Of a DNA stretch of 5,913 bases, positions 1 through 5,025 are shown in pieces. How positions within the stretch are numbered: the first letter of the stretch is position 1; each line of letters opens with the position of its first letter. This stretch comes from Geminicoccaceae bacterium (GTDB taxonomy: Bacteria > Pseudomonadota > Alphaproteobacteria > Geminicoccales > Geminicoccaceae), in NCBI GenBank assembly GCA_030824835.1, contig JAPJRA010000265.1:1-5913 (forward strand), written 5' to 3'. Position numbers and translations under genes: made by a program. Under the pieces are notes generated by a model. That model was not told the DNA's origin and did not search any database. It saw nothing but the letters and a program-made list of their open reading frames with translations.

Positions 1-20
1 CTTCGGGGGCGGGCTGGTCG

Positions 21-1037
21 ATGCTCCGGGTCCTTCTCCCCGTTTGTCTTGTCGGGGTCTGCGCCGTGCTGGCGGGGATAGCGGCGATGCAGCTCCTCCC
101 GCGCGGCAGGTTGCACTATATCGACGTTCCGGTGGTGAGCTCGCCGCTACCCGAAGTGGCGCTGCCCGTCGAGTCCGAGCCAGCGGCGCCGGCGGTCGAA
201 CTGACCATGCTCGCGTCGCCCGAGGTGCCTGGCGCCTCCGGTCCGCCTATGGCGGTGGATGCCGACTTGCTCGAGGCGACGGCCATGGGGTCGGTGCCGC
301 GCATCGCCACTGATAGCAGGACGTCTTTGCGTCACTATGCCCGGCAGCTGCGGTCCGCCTGCATCCGGCCATGCATCGGAATCGTGGTGACCGGACTGGG
401 TCTGGCCGCTGGCCCGAGTGCGCGAGCCTTGAATCTACCTGCTGCCGTCGGGCTTTCCTTCTCGCCTTATGCCGATGCCGCCGACTGGCAGGCACGCGCG
501 CGTCAGGCGGGGCATGAAGCCCTGCTCGACCTGCCGCTGCAGCCGACGGCGTACCCGCAGGACGACAGCGGCCCACTGACAGTACGCATCACCGAGTCGC
601 CGCCCGTCGAGGAGGCTGTGCTGCGGGTGCTGGCGGCGGGCCAAGGCTACGTAGCCGTGACAGCCGAAGCGGGTGCCTTCGCCGCCGATCCCTCGGCGTT
701 TGCGCCAATAGCCCGAATCCTGCATGCGCGCGGCCTCGGATTCGTTGAGCTCAAGGGTGCGGAACTGCAACAAACGGCGCTGGCCGAGGGCTTGCCGTTC
801 ATCGACGCCGAGGGGCCGATCGATGCGGCGGAGCCCGTAGGCGCCGACGGCTTTGAGACCGTGGAGGCTCAGATGCAGCGCGTTGGCCGGACGTTGGCCT
901 TCGTGCAGCCGACGCCTGGCGGCCTCGACAGGCTCGACGCGTGGCTGTCGACGCTGCCGGCCAAAGGGCTGCAGGTGGTGCCGCCCAGTCTCCTGCTCGA
1001 CGAGGGTCGTGGGCAGCATACGATCGCGGGACCCTGA
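21..1037 (+). CDS. Divergent polysaccharide deacetylase family protein, membrane-anchored, probably catalytically degenerate
   Basis: This 338-residue protein has one N-terminal hydrophobic segment (about residues 4-26, followed by PRGR), which suggests an inner-membrane anchor with the rest in the periplasm. A Pro/Ala/Glu-rich linker follows (about 37-80), then a domain from about 115 to 330 with the layout of the divergent polysaccharide deacetylase (YibQ-like, NodB-fold) family: IGIVVTGLGL (119-128), the LSFSPYA strand (145-151), AGHEALLDLPLQP (163-175) and RGLGFVEL (237-244). Family members usually have a DD pair, LHLPMEP, NHMGS and DSR at these points. Here they read TG, LDLPLQP, VTAEAG and ELKG, so metal binding is doubtful. 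The family is known in proteobacteria next to S41 peptidase and rppH genes; only rppH is visible here, 4 bases downstream. The ATG is preceded by a G-rich stretch (GGGGGCGGG, 5-13) that may serve as ribosome binding site. The frame stays open to the window edge, so a start further upstream cannot be excluded. Family call fairly sure; activity unknown. Confidence 0.8.
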   Translation: MLRVLLPVCLVGVCAVLAGIAAMQLLPRGRLHYIDVPVVSSPLPEVALPVESEPAAPAVELTMLASPEVPGASGPPMAVDADLLEATAMGSVPRIATDSRTSLRHYARQLRSACIRPCIGIVVTGLGLAAGPSARALNLPAAVGLSFSPYADAADWQARARQAGHEALLDLPLQPTAYPQDDSGPLTVRITESPPVEEAVLRVLAAGQGYVAVTAEAGAFAADPSAFAPIARILHARGLGFVELKGAELQQTALAEGLPFIDAEGPIDAAEPVGADGFETVEAQMQRVGRTLAFVQPTPGGLDRLDAWLSTLPAKGLQVVPPSLLLDEGRGQHTIAGP

Positions 1038-1041
1038 CGTC

Positions 1042-1527
1042 GTGCATGATCTCCAAGCCTCAGCGCCGCCGCCGGGCTATCGGCCCTGCGTCGGCATTTT
1101 CCTGCTCAATCTGGCCGGCCAAGTTTTCGCCGGGCGTCGCATCGACACGGCTGAGGATGCATGGCAGATGCCACAGGGCGGCATCGACCGTGGCGAATCT
1201 CCGGCCGTGGCGGCACGGCGGGAGATGCGCGAGGAGATCGGCACCGACCGGGCAGAGCTGTTGGCGGAGAGTCCGCACTGGCGCTCGTACGACCTGCCGG
1301 AGCCACTGGCGCGGCGGCTGTGGCGCGGGCGCTATCGCGGTCAGGCGCAGCGGTGGCTGGCATTCCGCTTCACCGGCACCGATGCCGACATCAAGCTCGA
1401 TGGCCGCCATCCGGAATTTTCTGCTTGGCGCTGGGTGCAGCCGGATGAGTTGCCGCAGCTGATCGTGCCGTTCAAACGCGACGTCTACGTCAGCGTCGTC
1501 GACGAGTTCCGTCCCCTATGGGCTTGA
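1042..1527 (+). CDS. rppH: RNA pyrophosphohydrolase (Nudix hydrolase, RppH/IalA type)
   Basis: This 161-residue cytoplasmic Nudix enzyme is predicted to remove pyrophosphate from the 5' triphosphate end of mRNAs, which opens them to 5'-monophosphate-dependent RNase E-type decay. The family start GYRPCVGI (12-19) is present. The Nudix box spans residues 46-68 in the form G-x5-E-x7-RE-M-x-EE-x-G-T, with metal-binding glutamates E61, E64 and E65, preceded by WQMPQGG (41-47). The C-terminal FKRDVY (about 145) typical of RppH is also present. Length fits alphaproteobacterial members and is a little shorter than the E. coli protein (176). I chose the GTG at 1042 because it leaves about 11 residues before GYRP, as expected, and sits 4 bases after the upstream stop; no in-frame ATG occurs nearer than 853. 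GGGA at 1028-1031 may act as a weak ribosome binding site, and translational coupling to the upstream gene is likely. Its last 38 bases overlap the convergent GST gene. In Bartonella the homologue is called IalA. Confidence 0.9.
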   Translation: MHDLQASAPPPGYRPCVGIFLLNLAGQVFAGRRIDTAEDAWQMPQGGIDRGESPAVAARREMREEIGTDRAELLAESPHWRSYDLPEPLARRLWRGRYRGQAQRWLAFRFTGTDADIKLDGRHPEFSAWRWVQPDELPQLIVPFKRDVYVSVVDEFRPLWA

Positions 1528-2692
1528 TCATGATCGTGGAAGGGATCGCGCGAGGGCCCCGCCGCAATTCGTCCGGAGTCTGCTCCGAGTGGGGGGGTGG
1601 TGTTGGCCGTGCCTCCGGCTGCGCTGGTGCGACCCGGGTCGGGGGTGGTTCCATTACCTGATGGCGTGTCGGGGCCTCGGGTTCGTTTGGACGCGATACG
1701 ACCCTGGTCGGCGGCGGCTCGGCAGCTGCAGGCTTCGCAGTGGGCTGCGGCACGGGCGGCAGGCGCACGATCCGCGTCGGTGTCTCCTTGGGCTCCACAT
1801 TCGGCTTTGCTGGCCGTGGCGATTCTGGAACGACTGGCGCCGGCACGATTCGCGTTGCCGGTGCCGCGACGGGCGCTGGTGGCTCAGGCAGCGGTGTAGG
1901 GTCTGCCTTCACGAAGGTGCCAGCTGGTGGTGCCGGGTCCAGCATGGCGGCTGGTGGCGGCTGGTCCGGTTCGCTCACTTCGACCGATGCCGTTGCCCGC
2001 GGCAGATCGGCGCTCGGTGCATCGTCCCATTCCTCGGCGGTGATCGGTGCCTCGGAGGCCTGCCGCGCAACTTCTGCCGCGGCACCCCGGCCCCATTCGA
2101 GCATCGCCGGCAGGGCCATCATGTAGGCCACATAGGTACGCGCCTGCGGCTCGAGCGGAATGGCGTACGTGGTGAAGCGTGAGCAGACCGGTGCGAACAT
2201 CGCGTCGACGATGGTGAACGAGCCGAACAGAAACGGCCCGGGCCTGCCGTGGCGTTCGCGGCATTCGGCCCAGATCTCCAGCACCCGGTCGATATCGGCG
2301 CCGACCTCGCTCAGCAGCATGCCCGGCGGCCCGAAGCGGGCCGTGAAGTCCATCGGCAGAAATGTCCGCAACGCGGCAAAGCCACTGTGCATCTCGGCGC
2401 AGACGCAGCGCGCGAAAGCTCGAGCGTGTGGATCCTCCGGCCATAGCGCTCGGTCCTGCTCGGCCAGGAATTCGGCGATGGCCAGCGAATCCCAGATGCG
2501 CTGGTCACCTGCCAGCAGGACGGGAACCTTGCCGCTGGGTGAGTAGGTCCTAATCCGTCGCGCCGTGTCTGGGCGGCGGAGCGCCACGGTGATCTCCTCG
2601 AACGCATGCCCCGACTGCTTCAGGAGCAGCCAGGGTCGGAGCGACCACGAGGAGCCGTTCTTGTTGCCGATGACCAGTTTCAGCCCGTTCAT
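1490..2692 (-). CDS. Glutathione S-transferase family protein with a long proline-rich C-terminal tail
   Basis: The 400-residue product has two parts. Residues 1-217 form a full-length GST: a thioredoxin-like N-terminal domain with the GNKNGSSWSLRPW signature (9-21, candidate catalytic Ser at 14/15), the cis-proline loop SGKVPVL (53-59) and the glutathione-binding D68-S69, then an all-helical domain with FTIVDAMFAPV (159-169). It resembles the soluble bacterial GST group of about 220-230 residues that joins glutathione to electrophiles; the substrate is unknown. Residues 218-400 are extra: low complexity, about 46 prolines in the last 160 residues, repeated TR[IV]V-like units, and a basic RRRR end. 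The ATG at 2692 is preferred over the in-frame TTG at 2728 because it begins directly at the domain. No clear Shine-Dalgarno precedes it. It lies 57 bases downstream of the quinone oxidoreductase gene on the same strand and could be co-transcribed with it. Its 3' end runs 38 bases into rppH. GST call sure; tail function unknown. Confidence 0.85.
   Translation of the reverse strand: MNGLKLVIGNKNGSSWSLRPWLLLKQSGHAFEEITVALRRPDTARRIRTYSPSGKVPVLLAGDQRIWDSLAIAEFLAEQDRALWPEDPHARAFARCVCAEMHSGFAALRTFLPMDFTARFGPPGMLLSEVGADIDRVLEIWAECRERHGRPGPFLFGSFTIVDAMFAPVCSRFTTYAIPLEPQARTYVAYMMALPAMLEWGRGAAAEVARQASEAPITAEEWDDAPSADLPRATASVEVSEPDQPPPAAMLDPAPPAGTFVKADPTPLPEPPAPVAAPATRIVPAPVVPESPRPAKPNVEPKETPTRIVRLPPVPQPTAKPAAAEPPPTRVVSRPNEPEAPTRHQVMEPPPTRVAPAQPEARPTPPPHSEQTPDELRRGPRAIPSTIMIKPIGDGTRRRR
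1493..2041 (-). other. Proline-rich, probably disordered C-terminal extension of the GST
   Basis: This is the part of the GST gene encoding residues 218-400, beyond the normal end of a bacterial GST. It is rich in Pro, Ala, Glu, Thr and Arg, has almost no aromatic or large hydrophobic residues, and shows no recognisable fold. It opens acidic (EEWDD at 221-225) and ends basic (RRRR at 397-400), with one short hydrophobic stretch, STIMIKPIG (385-393), just before the end. The reading frame is intact through all of it, so it is not simply remnant sequence. A binding or tethering role is inference only. Confidence 0.7.
1625..1858 (-). repeat. Degenerate TR[IV]V-type protein repeats within the GST tail
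   Basis: Five Thr-Arg units lie in the tail: TRIV (280-283), TRIV (306-309), TRVV (329-332), TRHQ (342-345) and TRVA (352-355), each embedded in Pro-rich spacers. Two copies are an identical heptapeptide, EPPPTRV (325-331 and 348-354), encoded by 1700-1720 and 1631-1651. Those copies use different codons at several positions (for example AGG versus CGG for Arg), so the match holds at protein level rather than reflecting a fresh DNA duplication. Confidence 0.6.
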
Positions 2693-2712
2693 CCGGTTGG
2701 GATAATCTCGGC

Positions 2713-2728
2713 CGGTGCAACGGTGCAA
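2713..2728. repeat. Perfect tandem octamer (CGGTGCAA x2) upstream of the GST gene
   Basis: Two adjacent copies of CGGTGCAA (2713-2720 and 2721-2728) lie in the 57-base gap between the oxidoreductase stop and the GST start. On the minus strand each copy gives TTGCAC, which resembles a -35 box. The first is followed after 15 bases by GATTAT (2707-2702), a possible -10. That would place transcription start almost at the ATG, in keeping with the lack of a Shine-Dalgarno. The repeat is certain; the promoter reading is weak. Confidence 0.4.
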
Positions 2729-2749
2729 GCGGCATCGGATGGCCGCACT

Positions 2750-3727
2750 CTACTGCACCTTCAGAACCACCTTCCCGATGCTCTTTCGCTCCGTCAGCAG
2801 GCGTATCGCCTCCGCGGCGTGCTCCAGCGGCAATGTTTCGGAGACGTGCGGCCGGATCCGGCCCTGACGGTACCAGTCGAAAAGCTCGGCAAAGCCGTCG
2901 CGCAGCCGCTCGGGGTCATGCTTGCGGTAGCTGCCCCAATAGAAACCCATCACGGCCGCATTCTTGACCAGCAGCACGTTGGCCGGGATCTGCGGCACGG
3001 TACCGGAGGCAAAGCCGATGACGACGATCCGCCCTTCCCAGGCGATGCAGCGCAAAGATAGATCGAACATCGCGCCACCGACCGGATCGTAGGCGACATC
3101 CACGCCTCTCTCCGCTGTAAGCTCGCGAATCCGCTCCTTCAGCTCCGGCGCATCGCTATCCAAAACGTGATCGGCGCCGTGCTCACGGGCGACCGCAAGC
3201 TTGGCGTCGCCCCTTGCCGTCGCGATCACCGTCGCCCCCAGCGCCTTGCCGCATTCGACAGCGGTCAATCCCACGCCGCCACCGGCGCCGTGTACCAGCA
3301 GCACCTCACCGGCATGAAGATCGGCCCGCCAGCGCAATCCCCCATGGGCGGTGCCATAGGCGATGGCGAAACCCGCCGCCGTGACATCGTCCATGTCGTC
3401 CGGCAACGGCACCACATCGTCGGCGCGCGCTACGACCTTCTCAGCGAAGGCGCCGTGATTGACCACCGCCATGACACGCTGGCCGACACGCAGGCCACGT
3501 ACTCCAGCCCCGACGGCATCGATCTCGCCGGCGAGTTCGAGCCCCGGCGTGAACGGCAGCGGTGGTCTTTCCTGATAGCGTCCACGGAGCATCAGGCTGT
3601 CGGCGAAATTCAGGCCGGCGGCATGGACACGAATGCGGACACCGCAGGCTCCGGTCCCGGGTTCCGGCACTTCCTCGAGATGCAGGGCGTCGGGTCCGTC
3701 GAGGGTTCGGCAGACGATGGCGCGCAT
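2750..3727 (-). CDS. NADPH:quinone oxidoreductase family protein (zinc-independent MDR superfamily)
   Basis: This is a 325-residue cytoplasmic oxidoreductase of the medium-chain dehydrogenase/reductase superfamily, quinone oxidoreductase subgroup, which reduces quinones or other alpha,beta-unsaturated carbonyls with NAD(P)H. The N-terminal GroES-like domain carries the subgroup signature HAAGLNFAD (35-43) and PGLELAGEI (61-69). The nucleotide-binding Rossmann domain has HGAGGGVG (146-153), a following helix and the ATARGDAK stretch (169-176), then VAYDPVGG (211-218). The Cys/His/Glu set of zinc alcohol dehydrogenases is absent, as expected for this subgroup. Length is normal. The start at 3727 is supported by a strong Shine-Dalgarno (GGAGG) 5 bases upstream and by MRAIVC as the usual family beginning; the 35 in-frame codons further upstream look unlike any conserved sequence. 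It is divergent from the RNA methyltransferase gene and precedes the GST gene on the same strand, which fits a small detoxification pair. The natural substrate cannot be told from sequence. Confidence 0.9.
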   Translation of the reverse strand: MRAIVCRTLDGPDALHLEEVPEPGTGACGVRIRVHAAGLNFADSLMLRGRYQERPPLPFTPGLELAGEIDAVGAGVRGLRVGQRVMAVVNHGAFAEKVVARADDVVPLPDDMDDVTAAGFAIAYGTAHGGLRWRADLHAGEVLLVHGAGGGVGLTAVECGKALGATVIATARGDAKLAVAREHGADHVLDSDAPELKERIRELTAERGVDVAYDPVGGAMFDLSLRCIAWEGRIVVIGFASGTVPQIPANVLLVKNAAVMGFYWGSYRKHDPERLRDGFAELFDWYRQGRIRPHVSETLPLEHAAEAIRLLTERKSIGKVVLKVQ

Positions 3728-3730
3728 CGA

Positions 3731-3737
3731 CCCCTCC
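3731..3737 (-). promoter_or_regulatory. Strong ribosome binding site of the quinone oxidoreductase gene
   Basis: On the minus strand the sequence reads GGAGGGG followed by TCG and the ATG at 3727, so GGAGG sits 5 bases from the start. This decides for 3727 over the longer reading frame that begins at 3832. Confidence 0.8.
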
Positions 3738-3834
3738 AGCGCAAGTTGAGCGGCCGAACCTAGACGAGCCAACGCCGGCTGAGAAGCACTGGCCTGCCCT
3801 GGACGTTGCGCGGAGCAGTCGCTACCTACCACCC

Positions 3835-4401
3835 ATGCCTGAACATTCCATGCGCGGCTTTTTCGCGGTCGGTGCCGAAGGCATCAGCAAGCCGATGAAC
3901 CTGGGCAATCTGGTCCGCTCGGCGCACGCCTTCGGTGCCAGCTTCGTGTTCCTCGTCAACGCCGAGTACGGCGTGCGCAAGTCGAGCTCGGACACGTCGC
4001 AGGCGGAGTTCCAGCTCCCGGTGTACGATTTCGCCTCGGTGGATGCGCTCAGCCTGCCGCGCGGCTGTCGGCTGGTAGGCTGCGAACTGGTTGATGACGC
4101 CGTCGACTTGCCTAGCTTCCGGCATCCCCTGCAGGCGGCCTATGTGTTCGGCCCGGAACGAAGCTCGCTATCGCCGGCGATGCTGGCCCGCTGTCATCAT
4201 GTGGTGCGGATCCCAACGCGGTTTTGCATCAATCTGGCGGTAGCCGGTGCGGTCGTGATGTATGACCGGGTGGTTTCACTCGGACGGTTCCCCGATCGAC
4301 CGCTGCATGCTGGAGGGCCGGTCACGGAGCTGGCGCCGCACGTGCACGGTCCCAGCCGGCGGTACAGCCGTCGGGTCGTGCCCGACGGCGAGCCCGGCTG
4401 A
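3835..4401 (+). CDS. SpoU/TrmH-family RNA 2'-O-methyltransferase
   Basis: This 188-residue protein is predicted to be a SAM-dependent RNA ribose methyltransferase of the SPOUT class, which forms a trefoil knot and works as a dimer. All three SpoU motifs are visible. Motif 1 is NLGNLVRSAHAFG (22-34), with Asn22 and the candidate catalytic Arg28. Motif 2 is YVFGPERSSLS (103-113), with Glu108. Motif 3 is IPTRFCINLAVAGAVVMYDR (126-145), with Asn133; a Cys stands where many members have Ser. There is no N-terminal substrate-binding domain of the RlmB type and only a short basic tail (RRYSRR, 175-180), so the target (tRNA or rRNA) cannot be named. The ATG at 3835 begins close to the conserved RGFFAVG; a second ATG at 3850 is possible. 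Neither has a clear Shine-Dalgarno. The gene lies 95 bases upstream of the IalB-family gene on the same strand and is divergent from the oxidoreductase. Confidence 0.87.
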   Translation: MPEHSMRGFFAVGAEGISKPMNLGNLVRSAHAFGASFVFLVNAEYGVRKSSSDTSQAEFQLPVYDFASVDALSLPRGCRLVGCELVDDAVDLPSFRHPLQAAYVFGPERSSLSPAMLARCHHVVRIPTRFCINLAVAGAVVMYDRVVSLGRFPDRPLHAGGPVTELAPHVHGPSRRYSRRVVPDGEPG

Positions 4402-4486
4402 AGCTGCGACCGCAGTTCCAAGACGCTTTCGTTCGCGGTGTCGAGCAACTATGGTAAGTCGATCACGCTATGAGCTTTTGTGCGGC

Positions 4487-4492
4487 AAGGAG
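4487..4492 (+). promoter_or_regulatory. Ribosome binding site (AAGGAG) of the IalB-family gene
   Basis: AAGGAG followed by ACCG and ATG at 4497. It lies inside the reading frame that begins at the upstream ATG at 4470 and is the main reason for placing the start at 4497, which also leaves a standard signal peptide at the N terminus. Confidence 0.75.
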
Positions 4493-4496
4493 ACCG

Positions 4497-5015
4497 ATGC
4501 GAAATTCGCTGCGTTGGATGTTGGTGATCGTGATCCTGCCGTTGCTGCAGATAGTCCCTGCGGTGGCGCAGACGCCTGTGCCGAAGCTGATCAGTAGCCA
4601 TCGTGACTGGACCGTCTACGAGATCACGGATAGTCGCGGCCGTGTCTGCTATCTGGCCAGCGAGCCGGTCAAACAGTCTGGAAACTACTCCAAGCGCGAC
4701 AACCCCGCCGTGCTCGTCGTGCGACTGCCTGGCAAATCGCAGAGCGAGTATGTAAGCGTCCATCCGGGGTACCCTTACAAGAAGGCGAGCACGGTGGAGT
4801 TGAAGGTGGGTGGCCGAGGGTTCGACCTGTTCACCGATGGTGAGCAGGCCTTCAGCCGCGATTCCGACGACGACAAGGTGATCGCCGCGATGAAGGCCGG
4901 TGCCACCATGACCGTGCGTGGGACCTCCATGAAGGGGACCTTCTCGCTCGACACCTACTCCCTGAACGGCATTTCCGCCGCCTATGAGGCCATGCTTGCC
5001 GCCTGCCCCAAGTGA
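4497..5015 (+). CDS. Invasion-associated locus B (IalB) family protein, secreted
   Basis: This 172-residue protein begins with a Sec-type signal peptide: MRNSLRW, a hydrophobic core (8-20), and AVA|Q, giving likely cleavage after residue 24. The mature part of about 148 residues matches the IalB family: WTVYEI (38-43), RVCYLASEP (49-57), VHPGYPYKKAS (88-98), an alternating strand region, AMKAGATMTVRGTSMKGT (131-148) and DTYSLNGISAA (152-162), ending in AC before the last two residues. C51 and C170 are the only cysteines of the mature protein and may form a disulfide. IalB was named in Bartonella, where it is linked to red-cell invasion, but homologues are widespread in free-living Alphaproteobacteria, so no virulence role should be read from this. 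An envelope or periplasmic role is inferred from the signal peptide. It is 10 bases upstream of rlmN, probably in one transcript. An in-frame ATG at 4470 lacks a ribosome binding site. Confidence 0.88.
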   Translation: MRNSLRWMLVIVILPLLQIVPAVAQTPVPKLISSHRDWTVYEITDSRGRVCYLASEPVKQSGNYSKRDNPAVLVVRLPGKSQSEYVSVHPGYPYKKASTVELKVGGRGFDLFTDGEQAFSRDSDDDKVIAAMKAGATMTVRGTSMKGTFSLDTYSLNGISAAYEAMLAACPK

Positions 5016-5016
5016 G
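5010..5016 (+). promoter_or_regulatory. Possible ribosome binding site for rlmN overlapping the preceding stop codon
   Basis: AAGTGAG, a near match to AAGGAG, ends 9 bases before the rlmN ATG at 5026 and contains the TGA stop of the IalB-family gene. This arrangement suggests that translation of rlmN is coupled to the gene before it. Confidence 0.4.
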
Positions 5017-5025
5017 TCCGGCCCG

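Noticed and set aside
435..1019. Minus-strand open frame (194 codons) opposite the deacetylase-like gene
   Set aside because: It has no family resemblance, an Arg/Gln-rich composition typical of antisense frames in GC-rich DNA, and conflicts with the domain pattern on the plus strand.
1589..2182. Long plus-strand open frame (197 codons, rich in Cys, Trp and Arg) across the GST tail and domain
   Set aside because: It is antisense to the well-supported GST gene, has no recognisable domain, and its odd composition is what Pro/Ala/Glu-rich GC codons give when read backwards.
3167..3763. Plus-strand open frame (198 codons) opposite the quinone oxidoreductase gene
   Set aside because: It is the antisense shadow of a strongly supported MDR enzyme and resembles nothing known.
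3800..3828. TGGACG ... 17 bases ... TACCTA before the SpoU methyltransferase start, considered as a promoter
   Set aside because: The -35 is a fair match but the -10 matches at only two of six positions. It would place the transcript start at the ATG, so it is too weak to annotate.
4402..4417. Small hairpin (stem around CTGC/GCAG with loop GACC) right after the SpoU gene stop, considered as a terminator
   Set aside because: The stem is only about 6 base pairs including a G-U pair, and no T-run follows, so it does not support intrinsic termination.
4428..4455. TTCGTT ... 16 bases ... TATGGT before the IalB-family gene, considered as a promoter
   Set aside because: The -10 is moderate but the -35 match is poor; a transcript from the SpoU gene is an equally good explanation.
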